A stretch of 64,000 bases of DNA, taken from the NCBI GenBank assembly GCA_014904985.1, contig MU129084.1, positions 38,551 through 102,550 on the forward strand, given 5' to 3'. The position numbers and the translations under genes are program-made. Within the stretch, counting starts at the first letter, position 1, and each line of letters opens with the position of its first letter. Below, piece by piece: positions 46,640 through 57,893 of the stretch. Source of the DNA: Hydnum rufescens UP504. Its lineage: Eukaryota > Basidiomycota > Agaricomycetes > Cantharellales > Hydnaceae. The notes beneath the pieces were generated by a model. That model worked only from the letters and a program-made list of their open reading frames with translations, did not search any database and was not told the DNA's origin.

Positions 46640-46735
46640 AAACAAATACCCTCACTCAGGTTTGAACATGGGACCTCTCAATGCCAATACAGCAGCAGTC
46701 TACCTCAAGCAGTAAGACTAAGGAGATTGCATATT
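46640..46735 (-). ncRNA. tRNA-like (SINE-head-like) segment, copy 1
   Basis: On minus: TAGTCTTACTGCTTGAGG (box-A-like), then GAGAGGTCCCATGTTCAAAC (box-B-like GTTCAAAC). The cloverleaf does not close (T-stem and acceptor mismatched), so this is a tRNA-derived relic, not a working tRNA. The same segment recurs at ~47,985-48,080. Confidence 0.35.
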
Positions 46736-46799
46736 CACTTGGTAATTAGAATCCTATGTACTGGCACTTCTAAGTGGTACCGAAGGAGTCTAATCAATC

Positions 46800-46990
46800 C
46801 ACTTGCCCTGGGGGGTTGTTAAATGGGGGGGGAGGGGATTATTACCTTCAGAGGGGGGGGTATTACCAGCAAGGGAGGGGGGTGTTATCAATAAGGGGGG
46901 GGGGTATTACCAGCAAGGGAAGGGGGGGTACCAATAAGGGGGGGGTATTACCAGCAAGGGAAGGAGGGGGTGTATTAGCAGGGGGGGCAC
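46800..46990 (+). repeat. G-rich array, short version
   Basis: Irregular units GGGGGGTATTACCAGCAAGGGA and variants with runs of 6-9 G. Potential G-quadruplex sequence. Open frames through it (GGGITSKGRGG) are artefacts of the repeat. Confidence 0.8.
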
Positions 46991-47984
46991 TGGATGAGGA
47001 TATGGGCATATTCTGTAGAGTGCATATGGGGAGCATTGTCTTGATTCTACATCTGAATTTGACATCCTCAGAAACAAGTGTATTGGCCCCAGAGTCCCAA
47101 ATGCTATTCTAATATGAATTTCCATTTAAAATACCTTGATGAAATGCATTTCAATTTGGCATAATCAATGTGGTTATCTCATGAAAATACAGATTATATC
47201 ATTTTTTAAATGCAGGCATACAGACTTATGGCTGTTAGTGAGAGAAAAACTTAATAGGAGATCAGGAAATCCTGAGCTATATACTGTACATCATGTGGAT
47301 TACATAATCAAGATGAGACTGATCCAATCCCAACAACAGAGGACAGGTCTCAATCAGAACAGAAAAAAAAGTCCACCAGGAACAAATGAAAAAAAAAAAG
47401 AGTGGCAGGGTTGGTTACATAAGGGATATCTTCACTGGCAGTACAAAGGAATGGAGGGTGTGCATGTGATAGGTGAAGATGGGGTGTAACAGCATCATCA
47501 GTTATGGATTGCAGTCAAGGGTTCGGGTTATGGGTGCAGGCCAGCCACAATACAGTCAGGTAACTTTTGCAGAGTACAGGTATGGTTTCAGTTTCAGTTG
47601 CAGGTTAGCCACAGGGGCCATGGGGTTGAATATGAGTTTGGGTTTGGTCATGTGATGACTCCACACACATGGTGGGATTCATGGACACAAGGAGGGTGGT
47701 GCATGCAGCATGGGGACATTAGAGCCAGGGAGACAGGAACACCACTTCACTGTGGGTCAATCTCCAGGTATCACAGAGCTTAATTGGGGCCCATAGCCTG
47801 TTGGCAAAAGAAAAATGTGATAGGAGATCAGGAATTCCCAAGCTATATACATCATGTGGATTATCTATAACAGAAGGGAGTTAGGTCAAGGATTACCTCA
47901 TCTTCGGAGTTTCAATTTTGCTTAGCTCATCTGCGGAGTTTGAACTGGGCAGTGAGCTGGCAGATCCCATGTGATGAGAGCCAA

Positions 47985-48080
47985 GGTGCCAAAAACAAAC
48001 ACCCTCACTCAGGTTTGAACATGGGACCTCTCAATGCCATTACAGGAGCAATCCACCTTAACCAATAAGACTAAGGAGAC
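47985..48080 (-). ncRNA. tRNA-like (SINE-head-like) segment, copy 2
   Basis: On minus: TAGTCTTATTGGTTAAGGTG (a better box A than copy 1), TGCTCCTGTAATGGCA where an anticodon arm would lie, and GGTCCCATGTTCAAACC. Closer to a tRNA than copy 1 but without a closed acceptor stem. Confidence 0.35.
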
Positions 48081-48167
48081 TACACATCTACTTAGTAATT
48101 AGAATCCTATGTACTGGCACTTCTAAGTGGTACCGAGGGAGCACAATCAATCCACTTGCCCGGGGGG

Positions 48168-48582
48168 TTGTTAAATGGGGGGGGGGGATTATTACCTTCA
48201 GAGGGGGGGGGGTCTAATTCCAAGGGGGGGTTTGTTAGGGGAGGTTGGTAACTCCAGAGGGGGGGTATTACCAGGAAGGGAGGGGGGTATTACCAGGAAG
48301 GGAGGGTATTACCAGGAAGGGAGGGGGTATTACCAGGAAGGGAGGGGGGTGTTACCAATTAAGGGGGGGGGTGTTACCAGCAAGGTGTTACCACCAAGGG
48401 AGGGGGGTGTTACCACCAAGGGAAGGGGGAGTGTTACCAGCAAGGGAAGGGGGAGTGTTACCAATAAGGGGGGGGGTGTTACCAGCAAGGGGGGAGGTGT
48501 TACCAACAGGGGGAGGGGGTGTTACCACCAAGGGAGGGGGGTGTTACCACCAAGGGGGGGTTGTTTCCAGCAGGGGGGGTGT
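48168..48582 (+). repeat. G-rich array, expanded version
   Basis: More than 15 units of GTGTTACCA(G/C)(C/G)AAGGGAGGGGG or GTATTACCAGGAAGGGAGGG. Same array as at 46,800 but about twice as long, so the array has expanded or contracted since the duplication. G on the plus strand, C on the minus strand, with almost no exceptions. Confidence 0.85.
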
Positions 48583-49533
48583 ATTCTGTAGAGTGCATAT
48601 GGGGAGAATTGTCTTGATTCCACATCTGAATTTGACATCCTCAGACACAAGTGTATTGGCCCCAGAGTCCCAAATGCTATTCTAATATGAATTTCCATTT
48701 AAAATACCTTGATGAAATGCATTTCAGTTTGGCATAATCAATGTGGTTATCTCATGAAAATACAGATTATATCATTTTTTAAATGCAGGCATACAGACTG
48801 ATGGCTGTTAGTGAGAGAAAAACTTAATAGGGGTCAGGGGATCCTGAGCTATATACTGTATATCATGTGGATTACATAATCAAGATGAGACTGATCCAAT
48901 CCCAACAGCAGAGGACAGGTCTCAATCAGAATAGGAAAAAAAGTCCACCAGGAACAAATGAAAAAAAAGAGTGGCAGGGTTGGTTACATAAGGGATATCT
49001 GCACTGGCAGTACAAAGGAATGGAGGGTGTGCATGTGATAGGTGAAGATCAGGTATAACAGCATCATGGCTTATGGGTGCAGGTCAGCCACAATACAGTC
49101 AGGTAACTTTTTCAGGGTACAGGTATGGTTTCAGTTTCAGTTGCAGGTTAACCACAGGGGCCATGGTTGCAGGTTACAGCTTCAAGTCAATACAGGCTAT
49201 ACTTTCAGATACAGTGTCATGGGGTTGAATATGAGTTTGGGTTTGGTCATGTGATGAACCCACACACATGGTGGGATTCATGGACACAAGGAGGGTGGTG
49301 CATGCAGCATGGGGACATTAGAGCCAGGGAGACAGGAACACCACTTCACTGTGGGTTAATCTCCAGGTATCACAGAGCTTAATTGGGGCCCACAGCCTTG
49401 GCAAAAGAAAACTTGATAGGAGATCAGGAATTCCCAAGCTATATACATCATGTGGATTATGTAATAAAAACAAGATTGATCCAATCCTCTCATACTAACA
49501 ATGGCAGGCTCAAAGCTGGCACCATAGGCTCAC

Positions 49534-49645
49534 AGCAGCCACCTAAGGCATGAGTACAAGCCATGTATGGACAAAGCAGCCAGCTAAGGCAAAAGTACAA
49601 GTCATGTATGGACAAAGCAGCCACCTAAGGCAAGAGTACAAGCTG
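49534..49645 (+). repeat. 41-bp tandem repeat, ~2.7 copies
   Basis: AGCAGCCACCTAAGGCATGA... followed by GTACAAGCCATGTATGGACAA, starting at 49,534, 49,575 and 49,616, with few substitutions. Confidence 0.85.
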
Positions 49646-49712
49646 GCATGCATGGGTGATGGCCTTTACTCATTGTGACAGGTGGTGAGGGTTCAGGCAT
49701 TGGGGGAGGAGT

Positions 49713-50029
49713 AGGGGGAAGAGGAGTCTGGATAGGTAACTGCATGTGGGGGGTGAGGTGACAAGGGGCGCTGACAAAGCCCCAGGCACTGCCACTGATT
49801 GATTACCCAGCCCACTGCCCACTGGCCTAGGCCCAATGACACAAGGGTGATAACAATAAGAAGAATGCCAATAATTATTGCAAGGATGGCAAGAACCCCA
49901 TGACTAAGCTGGGGGAGAGAGGAGGCAAGTGCATTCAAGGATGTAGGCACCATGTGATAAGATGAATGAAGAATGATAATCTGATGGGTAACTCTGAGGG
50001 CAGAAGCAAATGTCAATGTGTTTCTGACA
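49713..50029 (+). mobile_element. LTR family 2, 3' fragment
   Basis: From GGAAGAGGAGTCTGGATAGG to GTTTCTGACA, matching 46,051-46,369 and the end of 59,654-60,501. The antisense frame VLAILAIIIGILLIVITLVS again encodes a membrane-like helix. Confidence 0.65.
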
Positions 50030-51705
50030 CCTAGCTGCAATGAACTGCACAGTTGGAGCAGAGTTTGAGAGCAGGAAAACCTGGTGCCTGGCCCAATTTT
50101 GGTTTTTTAAAACTGACAGTTTTGCCTCTCTTGGGCCTCCAGAGGTCCAAGACAAAACTGGCAGTTTTGTGTCAGTTTTGCCAAGATTTTCCTGTTCTGC
50201 TCCAGTTTTATTTTTCACTTTTGTCTCAGTTTTGCTCCAGTTTTCTTACTGTGAAGCCCCCTATTTATATGGTCAATTTGAGTTCTTGGGAACATGGTTT
50301 GTCAATGGAGGTGCAGGTTGGTGATGTGTGATCATGGGAAACCTTCAGCTTAGGAAAGGATGGGGGGGTTACTTGTTGTATCCTATTCCAAGCTTTCCAA
50401 TAGGGTCAGGCTTACAAGTGTTGCCAGTCATACAGGTGGTTACCTCTGCCTTGAGTTTCTGTCTTTTCAGAGACACTCATCAGATTTTATCTTTAATTTC
50501 TGCTGAAATTGTCATTGACTTCCATTCTAGCATTAACCACATTCATGAGACTGCAGAGTTAACCACCTGTTCCACTGTGTAGGAGTCTGTGTTGCAGACT
50601 TAGGATGCACAGTGACATTAGTAGCCTCAATCTGGCTTATATACACAAAGGAGGTGCACTATGTGATCATGGGAAATATCAAAGTGCACTCAGAGGAACA
50701 AAGAGAATGGACCATAGCATGCATTGAGGTGGCAGAGTTTGATCTACCACAATAGTCTGAACCCCAATACTAAATATTGCAAGCATGTATTTAGTGGGGA
50801 GGCCCAGGTGTTGCCAATCTTTGGTCCAGCTGAAGCCTGAAGAACAATTTGCTCATTCATGGGCTCCAGGACAGTGAATATCACTAGGGGATGCCAAAAT
50901 CATGATATATGCTGTTTTACCTACATTTTGGTGCCCATACTGACTGTGGGCACTTGAATTTTGGTCACTGGCCAATTTATGGACCTTCACCAAAAAATAA
51001 ATCCTTATTTATGGGAAACTAAGCCTTTATTGAGGCTGCCAGAGCACATTCTGAAGGTTTGATGCAAAGTTGTAACATAATTTTAGACCCTGGAAAAGTT
51101 ATCAGACTTTGCATATCCACAACTGTACTTCTTTTCTGACTTCATTGGAAATTCCTACTGGCTTTTAGTACAGCACAAAGATAGACTCACTACTTGTACT
51201 AGCAGTGAGAGGTTTGAGGCAAGCTGCCAAATAATTACTCAGGTGAGTACTCCACAGCCTATTGATATTTCCACTGGGCACCCAGCTGAAATTTCTGGCA
51301 GTTCTCAGTGTGGTTACTTAGCACTTTGGACTTTCCCCTGTTTCTTGGGGAAAATGCATGTGAACCCACAACTGCATACAAGACTGGTAATTCTGAAATT
51401 GAAGACAGAATTTGAAAGTGCGGTTTGGAAACTCCTAAAAGTCAGCGGATCAGCTTCAATGATGATCTTCATCTTACATGAAGTTGACTGCCAGGGTGAG
51501 ATCCCAAATGGTTTTTTGGATATGTGGGTGCAGATGAACATGAGTACACATGACATACAGTGCTCTTCCGTTTTTCACCTCGATTCAGTCCGGTCTCCTT
51601 TTCCCCTATTCATAACGTACGGAATAACCGGCACTTTCAAAGCATGATTAAATCATCGAAAAAGTGAAGATAATTTACACAACTATTTGACTCGAGAAAG
51701 ACATG
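50030..51705. other. Intergenic, no gene recognised
   Basis: A few short frames without recognisable motifs. Around 50,100-50,250 AAAACTGGCAGTTTTG-type words (AACTGACAGTTTT, AACTGGCAGTTTTGTGTC) recur, probably repeat debris. Confidence 0.35.
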
Positions 51706-52187
51706 TCACTCGAGATCACTCCCCTCCTGATCCCTCGTTTTCTTGAAAGGACTCCCACTATCATCATTATGATGTGAGTTACGAGTCGTATTTCGGGCTC
51801 TCCACTCCCCGCCAATGATCCTCCTCGGATTCGAAGGGCGCTCGAAAGGGGAAGAGACGCGAAGCGAACGATTAGGATCCTCTGCTGCATTTTTTCCAGC
51901 TTTGTACATGAGGAAGTAACCGCCTAATCCCACCGTTCCAAGCATGATGGCGAAGAGCTGTGTAAATATCAGTGTCGGAGCAAACGACAGGCGGACAAGA
52001 AAAGAATAGAGAAGAGGCCACTCACGGGATACAGCTGTGGATCGCGTTTAGCGAAACGGTTCAGTAATGACACTGGGTTACCTCGGCGCTAAACATATTG
52101 ATACTGAGAAACAAGGCGAGCAATGGGAACTCAGAAAACAAGAAACATTACAGGCATTTGAGTGTTTGGATTGGCGGGCGAAGACAT
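51706..52187 (-). CDS. Small single-pass membrane protein, not identified
   Basis: Three exons on minus: MSSPANPNTQMP (from 52,187), an intron from ~52,151, then RRGNPVSLLNRFAKRDPQLYP, an intron, then LFAIMLGTVGLGGYFLMYKAG and a hydrophilic tail to a stop at 51,706. About 115 residues. One helix of ~17-20 residues follows a basic, Arg/Lys-containing segment, a layout typical of small mitochondrial inner-membrane proteins (NDUFA4/MLRQ-like accessory subunits have a similar build), but no diagnostic motif is present. Introns have standard GTAATG/GTGAGT donors and CAG/TAG acceptors, supporting a real gene. Downstream of, and co-oriented with, the Rsc1/2-like gene. Confidence 0.6.
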
Positions 52188-52302
52188 TTGAGACTGAGTT
52201 TCAACTCTGACGTCATTCTTCATATTATTTAACGGGTGGCCCCGGACTCATCTGCATTATGTAATAAGGAAACACAATCACAGTACTTACGCTACCAACA
52301 TT

Positions 52303-55300
52303 TTAGAAAGCCCTTTGAAATGAATCTAGTTAATTGCCCAAGATTGGAATATTTGACAACGTAGCTTACCTTCCATTCTGCGCACGAGAACCTCTTGAGC
52401 TGCCCCAGCACCAAAGCCCCCACCACGGACGGCAACGTCGCGAGTACCGAAAGGTAAGACCCTGTGCACACTCCCATCGGAAATAACTCTCCACTCGTCC
52501 AACAGCTGCCCCTTCGTGCAGACTAGTGCAGACTTTTCGCTCATACACCTGGCGACTTTACCCTCATCGCCCCCGTCGATCTTCCGCCGCTTCACGTCCT
52601 GTCCATCTGTTCCCTCAGTTCCACTGTCACCAGGATCATTGTGGTTTTCGTGTCGAGGGGATTCAGACCCTCGTCCACTCATTGCTGTTTCTCGCTTCTG
52701 TGCCAAGAAGTTAAGGTAAGCGAGACTGTGCCGCGGTTTGTATGCTGTGGGAGGTGTTATATCTATGGGTGCACCAGAAAACCAGAGTATATGCCCTGTT
52801 TTTGGATCGCGGTCGAACTTCGAGGCTGTGGGATTTTGATTTCAGTGGAGCGGGAATGATGAATGGGGAAGCTGACCAAGGACTTTGGACTCACCCGTTT
52901 CTTTGGGCAGCGTATCGATCTTTGCACCACTTAAATATGCCATCCCTCCAGCGGCAGTGATGATGCTCCGATCGTCAATGCGCCTCTTATGTTGATGATG
53001 AGGTTTTGGGGTATTTTGGTATGCCGTCGCCGGAAAGTTCTGGAATGACAGGTTTATAGTCGAGCCAGCCGGACCAAGCCCTGACTCCGAGGTATCGAGC
53101 GCTTGACCCCCTAGCATCTTTGTTGATGGATCCCTCATGACTGGGGTCGACGGGACTCCGGGCATGCCCTTTATCGTCCCACGTTTGGTGTAATGTCGTT
53201 TCGGCTTGTTGATATTTGCACCCACTTCAGTTGTACTACCAAGGTCGACGGTAATCGCAGCGGCGCCATTGGCAGCATCCGCAGTGGCATTGGAACCGGA
53301 ACCGCCACGGGTGATGGAAGAATTGAGAAATGATCCACCATCTTTGACCGGACGTGCCTTCTCCACTTTTCCCTCCTCTCCAATCATCCCAGGTCCCTTA
53401 ACACCTTTCAAGAAGGGGCTTTTGACTTTCCGAGGTGGAACAGTCCGATTCTGACCCGTCTCGTCAAATAGCTGTATAGGCATGAAGTTCGCGCTGCGAA
53501 TTTCCTCGGGAATGCATGATGCCCAGTTTTTGATTCTAACGAATGCACGGTCTCTATCGTTATATCGTTGATCACAGACATATAGGGGCCATCCAGGGTG
53601 CCATAACGGCGGAAGTGGTCGGCCGCGAATGTGCTTCGTAAGGAATTGACAACCAATTTTTTCGAGGATGTCCTCGATTGTATGATCGGCGAATTGGCCT
53701 TTAAGATTAGATGCACAGAGAAAAGCAAATAAGTACGACGAGAACATGATGAAAGGGTGGACCAGACCTGTTTTAAGCACTTCATTCTCATAGAATGTTC
53801 GGTTCCGTGAATGCACTGTTTGTTCGGGGAGATTATACCAGCATACCGAGACGCCTTGAGATCCATGTTTCCTGTTCAATTTCCATCAGATGTTAGACGA
53901 TATCAACCCTGGTTCGCCTTAGGCACGGATGAAGGCACCTACCCACGAGGAATGAACGTACGAAAAATGTGCCCGACGATTGGCCTTGAAGCATCGTCCG
54001 GATTGATTAAATGAACATAATCCCCAATTTGGTATGTGCATCCTTTATACACAGCCTTTTCGGTAAAGTCACGATCTTTGGATGGTATTCGAAAAGTAGT
54101 TACGCTATCCTTTGGGGGGAAGCGGAGGTTGTGTGATTGTGTTGAACCAGGATTCGAGGAGCCGGAAGTGGCATTCACTGCGGTCTCTTCCGTCGAAGGG
54201 GAATTGCTTACTCGATCCGATGGATTAGTGGTAGGACCAGGACCACTTCCCCAGTCAGCGGAACGATGTGCTTTCGCTGTGCCTGGTCCAGCGGAGATAC
54301 TTGCGAAGTTCGCGTGAGCTCGTGTCATTGCCGGAGTTGAAGTTGCATGGGGCGATGTGAGATGTTGCCACATGCGCTAATTTTTTAGCGAGGATTTTAG
54401 TGGAATCAAACAGAGACTAGGCGATCACGGAAAGAGTGGCTTACTTGTAATAATAACACACGACCGTAGTCATCCCTCTTCAAGGGATCACCTTGATATG
54501 TCCGTCTTCCCTTCTCAAAAAGCCTAAACAAGTCAATGTCGTAGCTCTGCGCGTTGCCGTAAAATTTTCCGTGGGCCCTCGACTCGATAAGGGCGAATGA
54601 TATGGGGTCCTAAATACCTCACGATCAGTCAGGGAGCGAGAGGTGCAGAGAACACGGCGAATACGTTGTGATAGAGGAATAGAATATTCGTCGATTCCGG
54701 GAGTTTCTCCAATGCGTCTGCAGGTCTATCCCCAGTGCTACGCAGGCATGATAAATTAGAATTGAATGTTGGGGTCTTAAAGGAAGGCTTACGCGGCAAC
54801 GCGGTAGTTCTTGAGAAGACTGATAATCTCCAGATATCGGGCATGTGGATCCTATATCCAAGTGTGATGAATCCTTGATAGAGCTCAAATCACCTCCTGT
54901 AAACGTACCGCCTGTTTAATGGGCGCCATCCATCCCATACCCTCCCCACCCACAGGACCAGCCCATATTTCCATCTTGGCCTCTGTGCGACGGACCAGGA
55001 TTTCTAGATTCGGGTCCATCTCCTCGTCTTGCGGGGCCGGAGTGCCCGCAGACATAGGAAGGGTCTGCGCCATATTTGACTGCGACCCTTGTGGTAAGCC
55101 AGGAGGGGGGGTCCTGGAGCTAACGTCCGAAGGCCGGGGCTGAGTATGGGTGCTGATACGCGCACTCCCGCGGGTGGGCTAGTGGTGGATGCAGTAGAAG
55201 CTGGATTCTTCGCCGCAGGTCTTTGAAGGGAGGGCTGGTTCGACCAAGTGTGTTCGAGGACACCCTGTTGCCCGAGTTAGTGAACCACTCCCAAGGTCAG

Positions 55301-55741
55301 CAAGGCGAATATGCACCTGGAGGGTTTTTGCATCAAGAGATATCACGGATCCTTCTTCATTGAAGTGTAGGCTATCGTGGAGCTCAAGTTTAGATGCAAT
55401 ATGCACATCAGATGTTTCAACTTACGCATTGGCAAATATGAGTTCTAAATCTGAGCGAACGTCATCGATATTGCGGAACTTGTCTTTCTCCACAGCGACC
55501 TATTCCCAACAAACACAGTATTTAATCGAACTGGCTATGGACCATTTCGGGAGCAATCCTCCCAAACCTTGACAGTTTCGAGACTGCGAGGCTGAGGTAT
55601 CACCTCATAATAAGCCGGCCACGCCTGGGGATCCGGGAGGTCTTTGAACATGGCTGATAAAGTGCGTCGCCCTACAGAGTAGGTATACAGCATGTCAAGG
55701 ACCTGAAGGATTTCTTGCTTTTGAGTAGCGTTTATGGCCAT
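52303..55741 (-). CDS. Rsc1/Rsc2-like chromatin remodeller subunit (bromodomains + BAH)
   Basis: Subunit of an RSC-type (polybromo-like) SWI/SNF remodelling complex in the nucleus. Start MAINATQKQEILQVLDMLYTY at 55,741. Bromodomain 1 (~55,741-55,330): PDPQAWPAYYEVIPQPRSLETVK, KFRNIDDVRSDLELIFANA. A linker follows. Bromodomain 2, degenerate (~54,880-54,430): ADALEKLPES, DPISFALIESRAHGKFYGNAQSYD, DLFRLFEKGRRTY. BAH domain (~54,060-53,490): YKGCTYQIGDYVHLINPDD, PIVGHIFRTF, NRTFYENEVLKTG, GRPLPPLWHPGWPLYVCDQRYND, KNWASCIPEE. C-terminal signature: KTGHILWFSGAPIDI then YKPRHSLAYLNFLAQKRE. The likely last exon ends at 52,303. A frame change in the low-complexity linker near 55,170 may be an indel. 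Exact exon edges there are uncertain. Confidence 0.85.
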
Positions 55742-55798
55742 TGTAGATTCCCTCTGACTCGTGACACTTGGTCGGGGCGGAAATAACCGACCAACGTT
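55742..55798. promoter_or_regulatory. 57-bp divergent promoter (Rsc1/2-like / E2)
   Basis: Only 57 bp between two outward start codons. It contains CTCGTGACACTTGG and CGGGGCGGAAATAACCG. Transcription start sites probably lie within or beyond this stretch on each side. Confidence 0.5.
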
Positions 55799-57798
55799 AT
55801 GACTGCTCGGTGGAGACAGCCTCTCTTATCCTGTTGGCGTACGGCGCGCTCTCTTCACTCTTCGACCTTTTGGAGGACCAAGACGCTTCGGTCATTCCTA
55901 CTTGCCGATATTGGGGAGGGTATCACTGGTGAGTCGGCCGCTTCTCCTCGATATTGACATGGGTATTCATCACTGGAGGGATAGAATGTGAGATTCTGAA
56001 ATGGCGAGCTGCTCTGGCATTTGTCCATGGCCCATATTCTAATTTATCTTTCCTTCACAGGTCTGTTCAGCCTGATTCCATTATAGGGGCATTCGACCCG
56101 CTTTGCGAAGTTCAATCGGACAAAGCCAGCGTGGAAATTACTTCCCCGTTCGACGGAGTAGTGAAGCAAATTCTCGTACAAGAGGGCCAGATTGCGAAAG
56201 TTGGCCAGGGCCTTTGTACTATAGAAGTTGAGGAGGATGATCCTTCGAGTGTGAATATTGGAGGTCCCGCAGTCGGGAGGATGGGTGAGCCATTGGATAT
56301 CTCACTACCTACGACTTCAACATTGGGGGTGAATGCCGGGCCTTCGTATACTCCCCCGGCGGCTGGATCGGGTGAAGAATTCGTCACACGATCTCGGCCC
56401 CATCCCCTTGATCCATCCCATCAAGCCCCAACTTCATCACGATTATCTTCCACTCCTCTGGACTCCAACTCTCTCTCCACCAGCAAATTTTCTCCCGCGG
56501 AGAACACTCTTGCCCCCCCTCTGTGCGACGATTTGCACGCGCAAAAGGAATAGACCATCTTTCTGTGATTGGGCTGGGATCTGGGAAGGATGGGCGAATC
56601 GAGATAGGTGATGTTGAGGCATATCTGAGACGCATTGAGCCAAATGCTTCAGTGGAGATGAACCCACTTCCGACTGCAGCTGAACCTCGAGTCATTGACC
56701 TGGGGAGGACTAGGTGGGCAATGTATCAAGCGATGACTAAGGTTTTTTTTTCTACTTCTCCAGTACCAGCCCTTAACATTTTGGCTGATGTCACCTTAGA
56801 GTCTCGAGATCCCCCATTTCGGGTCAGTGGGGGTATGGGCTCTCTTTCAGATTGTCATATTGACGCAAATATTCCAGATACTCTACAGCCCTTGATCTAA
56901 CATCTCTTGTGACGGCTTTACCGATACTCAATGCACACATACCGCGATCTTTGGACCCTTCTCCCCCCGTATTTGGCCCTGTTTCCCCACATTCAATACT
57001 CTCTGCCTCATCCCCGGTATTTCCAGCCCACGTGGAGAAGGACACCTCCCGACAATACAGGCGCTTGACCATTCTTCCTCTGCTTATCAAGGCGCTTTCG
57101 CGTGCGATGATTGAATGGCCGCTTTTTAGGACGTCTCTCAATCTCAATCCTCCAGGCACGACTACGTCTGTTTCTTCTACCCCGACGAGTTCACCCCAGA
57201 AGCCCACTCTTACCCTTCGACCCCACGCTGACATCTCCCTGGCACTGAGCACTCCAACGGGATTGTACACGCCGACGATAATGTCTGTAAATACCTTGTC
57301 CGCCTACGAGATTGCGGGTGAGATTCGGAGGTTGGGCGAGCTGGGAAGACGAGTTCCTACTGGTTTGACTGCGAAAGAGATGCCGAAGCGTGGGGGGACA
57401 GTCAGTGTCAGCAACATTGGCGCCATAGGCAAGGGTGGTAAGTGTGACGAGTGTCTCTCCAAACTATGCTATATTTGATTCTAAAACTCCCTCTGGATAG
57501 AATGGGCTACCCCGGTACTCGTTCCTGGCGGAGGCGTGGCCATCGTGGCTATTGGACATGCTAAGTGGGTGATGAGGCCCCCCAATGAGGGGACCAGTGA
57601 CCTGCAAAGGCGGTTTGAGGTGGGTGTTAGTTGGAGTGCCGACCATCGGATTGTCGAAGGTACGTCCATTCAGGTGTTTGTTGTGCAATGGTACTCATCA
57701 TGCCCGGCGGTCAAAAAGGGGCCGAGCTAGCCGCGTTTGTGGAGTGTTGGCGTGGATGGGTTGAGCATCCTGTGCGGATGGCAGCTGATGGGCGATAG
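55799..57798 (+). CDS. Branched-chain 2-oxo acid dehydrogenase E2 (dihydrolipoyl transacylase)
   Basis: Mitochondrial E2 of the BCKDH complex, which moves acyl groups from lipoate to CoA in Leu/Ile/Val breakdown. Exons: 55,799-55,928; 55,979-56,003; 56,061-56,741; 56,800-56,822 (23 nt); 56,878-57,437; 57,501-57,659; 57,719-57,798. N-terminal Arg/Ser-rich presequence (MTARWRQPLLSCWRTARSLH), then the lipoyl domain (LLADIGEGITG, CEVQSDKASVEITSPFDG with the lipoyl Lys in SDKA), the E1/E3-binding domain (VRRFARAKGIDHLSVIGLGSGKDGRI) and the acyltransferase domain (TVSVSNIGAIG, VGVSWSADHRIVEGAEL). The catalytic His is present, but the usual HxxxDG reads HRIVEG. A C7 run (~56,512) breaks the frame between NTLAPP and SVRRF. 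The intron 56,004-56,060 has a GC donor. Assignment to BCKDH rather than pyruvate or 2-oxoglutarate E2 is by overall layout. Confidence 0.88.
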
Positions 57799-57893
57799 CA
57801 GCGGCTATTGTACCTACCAGGCTGATCAGTGTCTGAAGACGGAAACAATACTCCGTCTCATATAAGAGGACTGGTTCAGTAAGGTTGGCACTC

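Larger units (their letters stand above)
46516..49459. repeat. Head-to-tail duplication (~1.35 and ~1.6 kb)
   Basis: Copy 1 (46,516-47,862) and copy 2 (47,863-49,459) both start CTATAACAGAA and run in the same order. They share the tRNA-like segment, AGAATCCTATGTACTGGCAC, the G-rich array, GGAGCATTGTCTTGATTC-type sequence, CAGGAACAAATGAAAAAAA, GGTTGAATATGAGTTTGGG and finally TATACATCATGTGGATTA. They are adjacent without spacer and differ mainly in G-array length and a ~45-bp insertion near 49,160. No protein gene was recognised. Confidence 0.85.

Noticed and set aside
46774..48685. Gly-rich open frames through the G-rich arrays
   Set aside because: Artefacts of low-complexity G runs; shift frame between the two duplicated copies.
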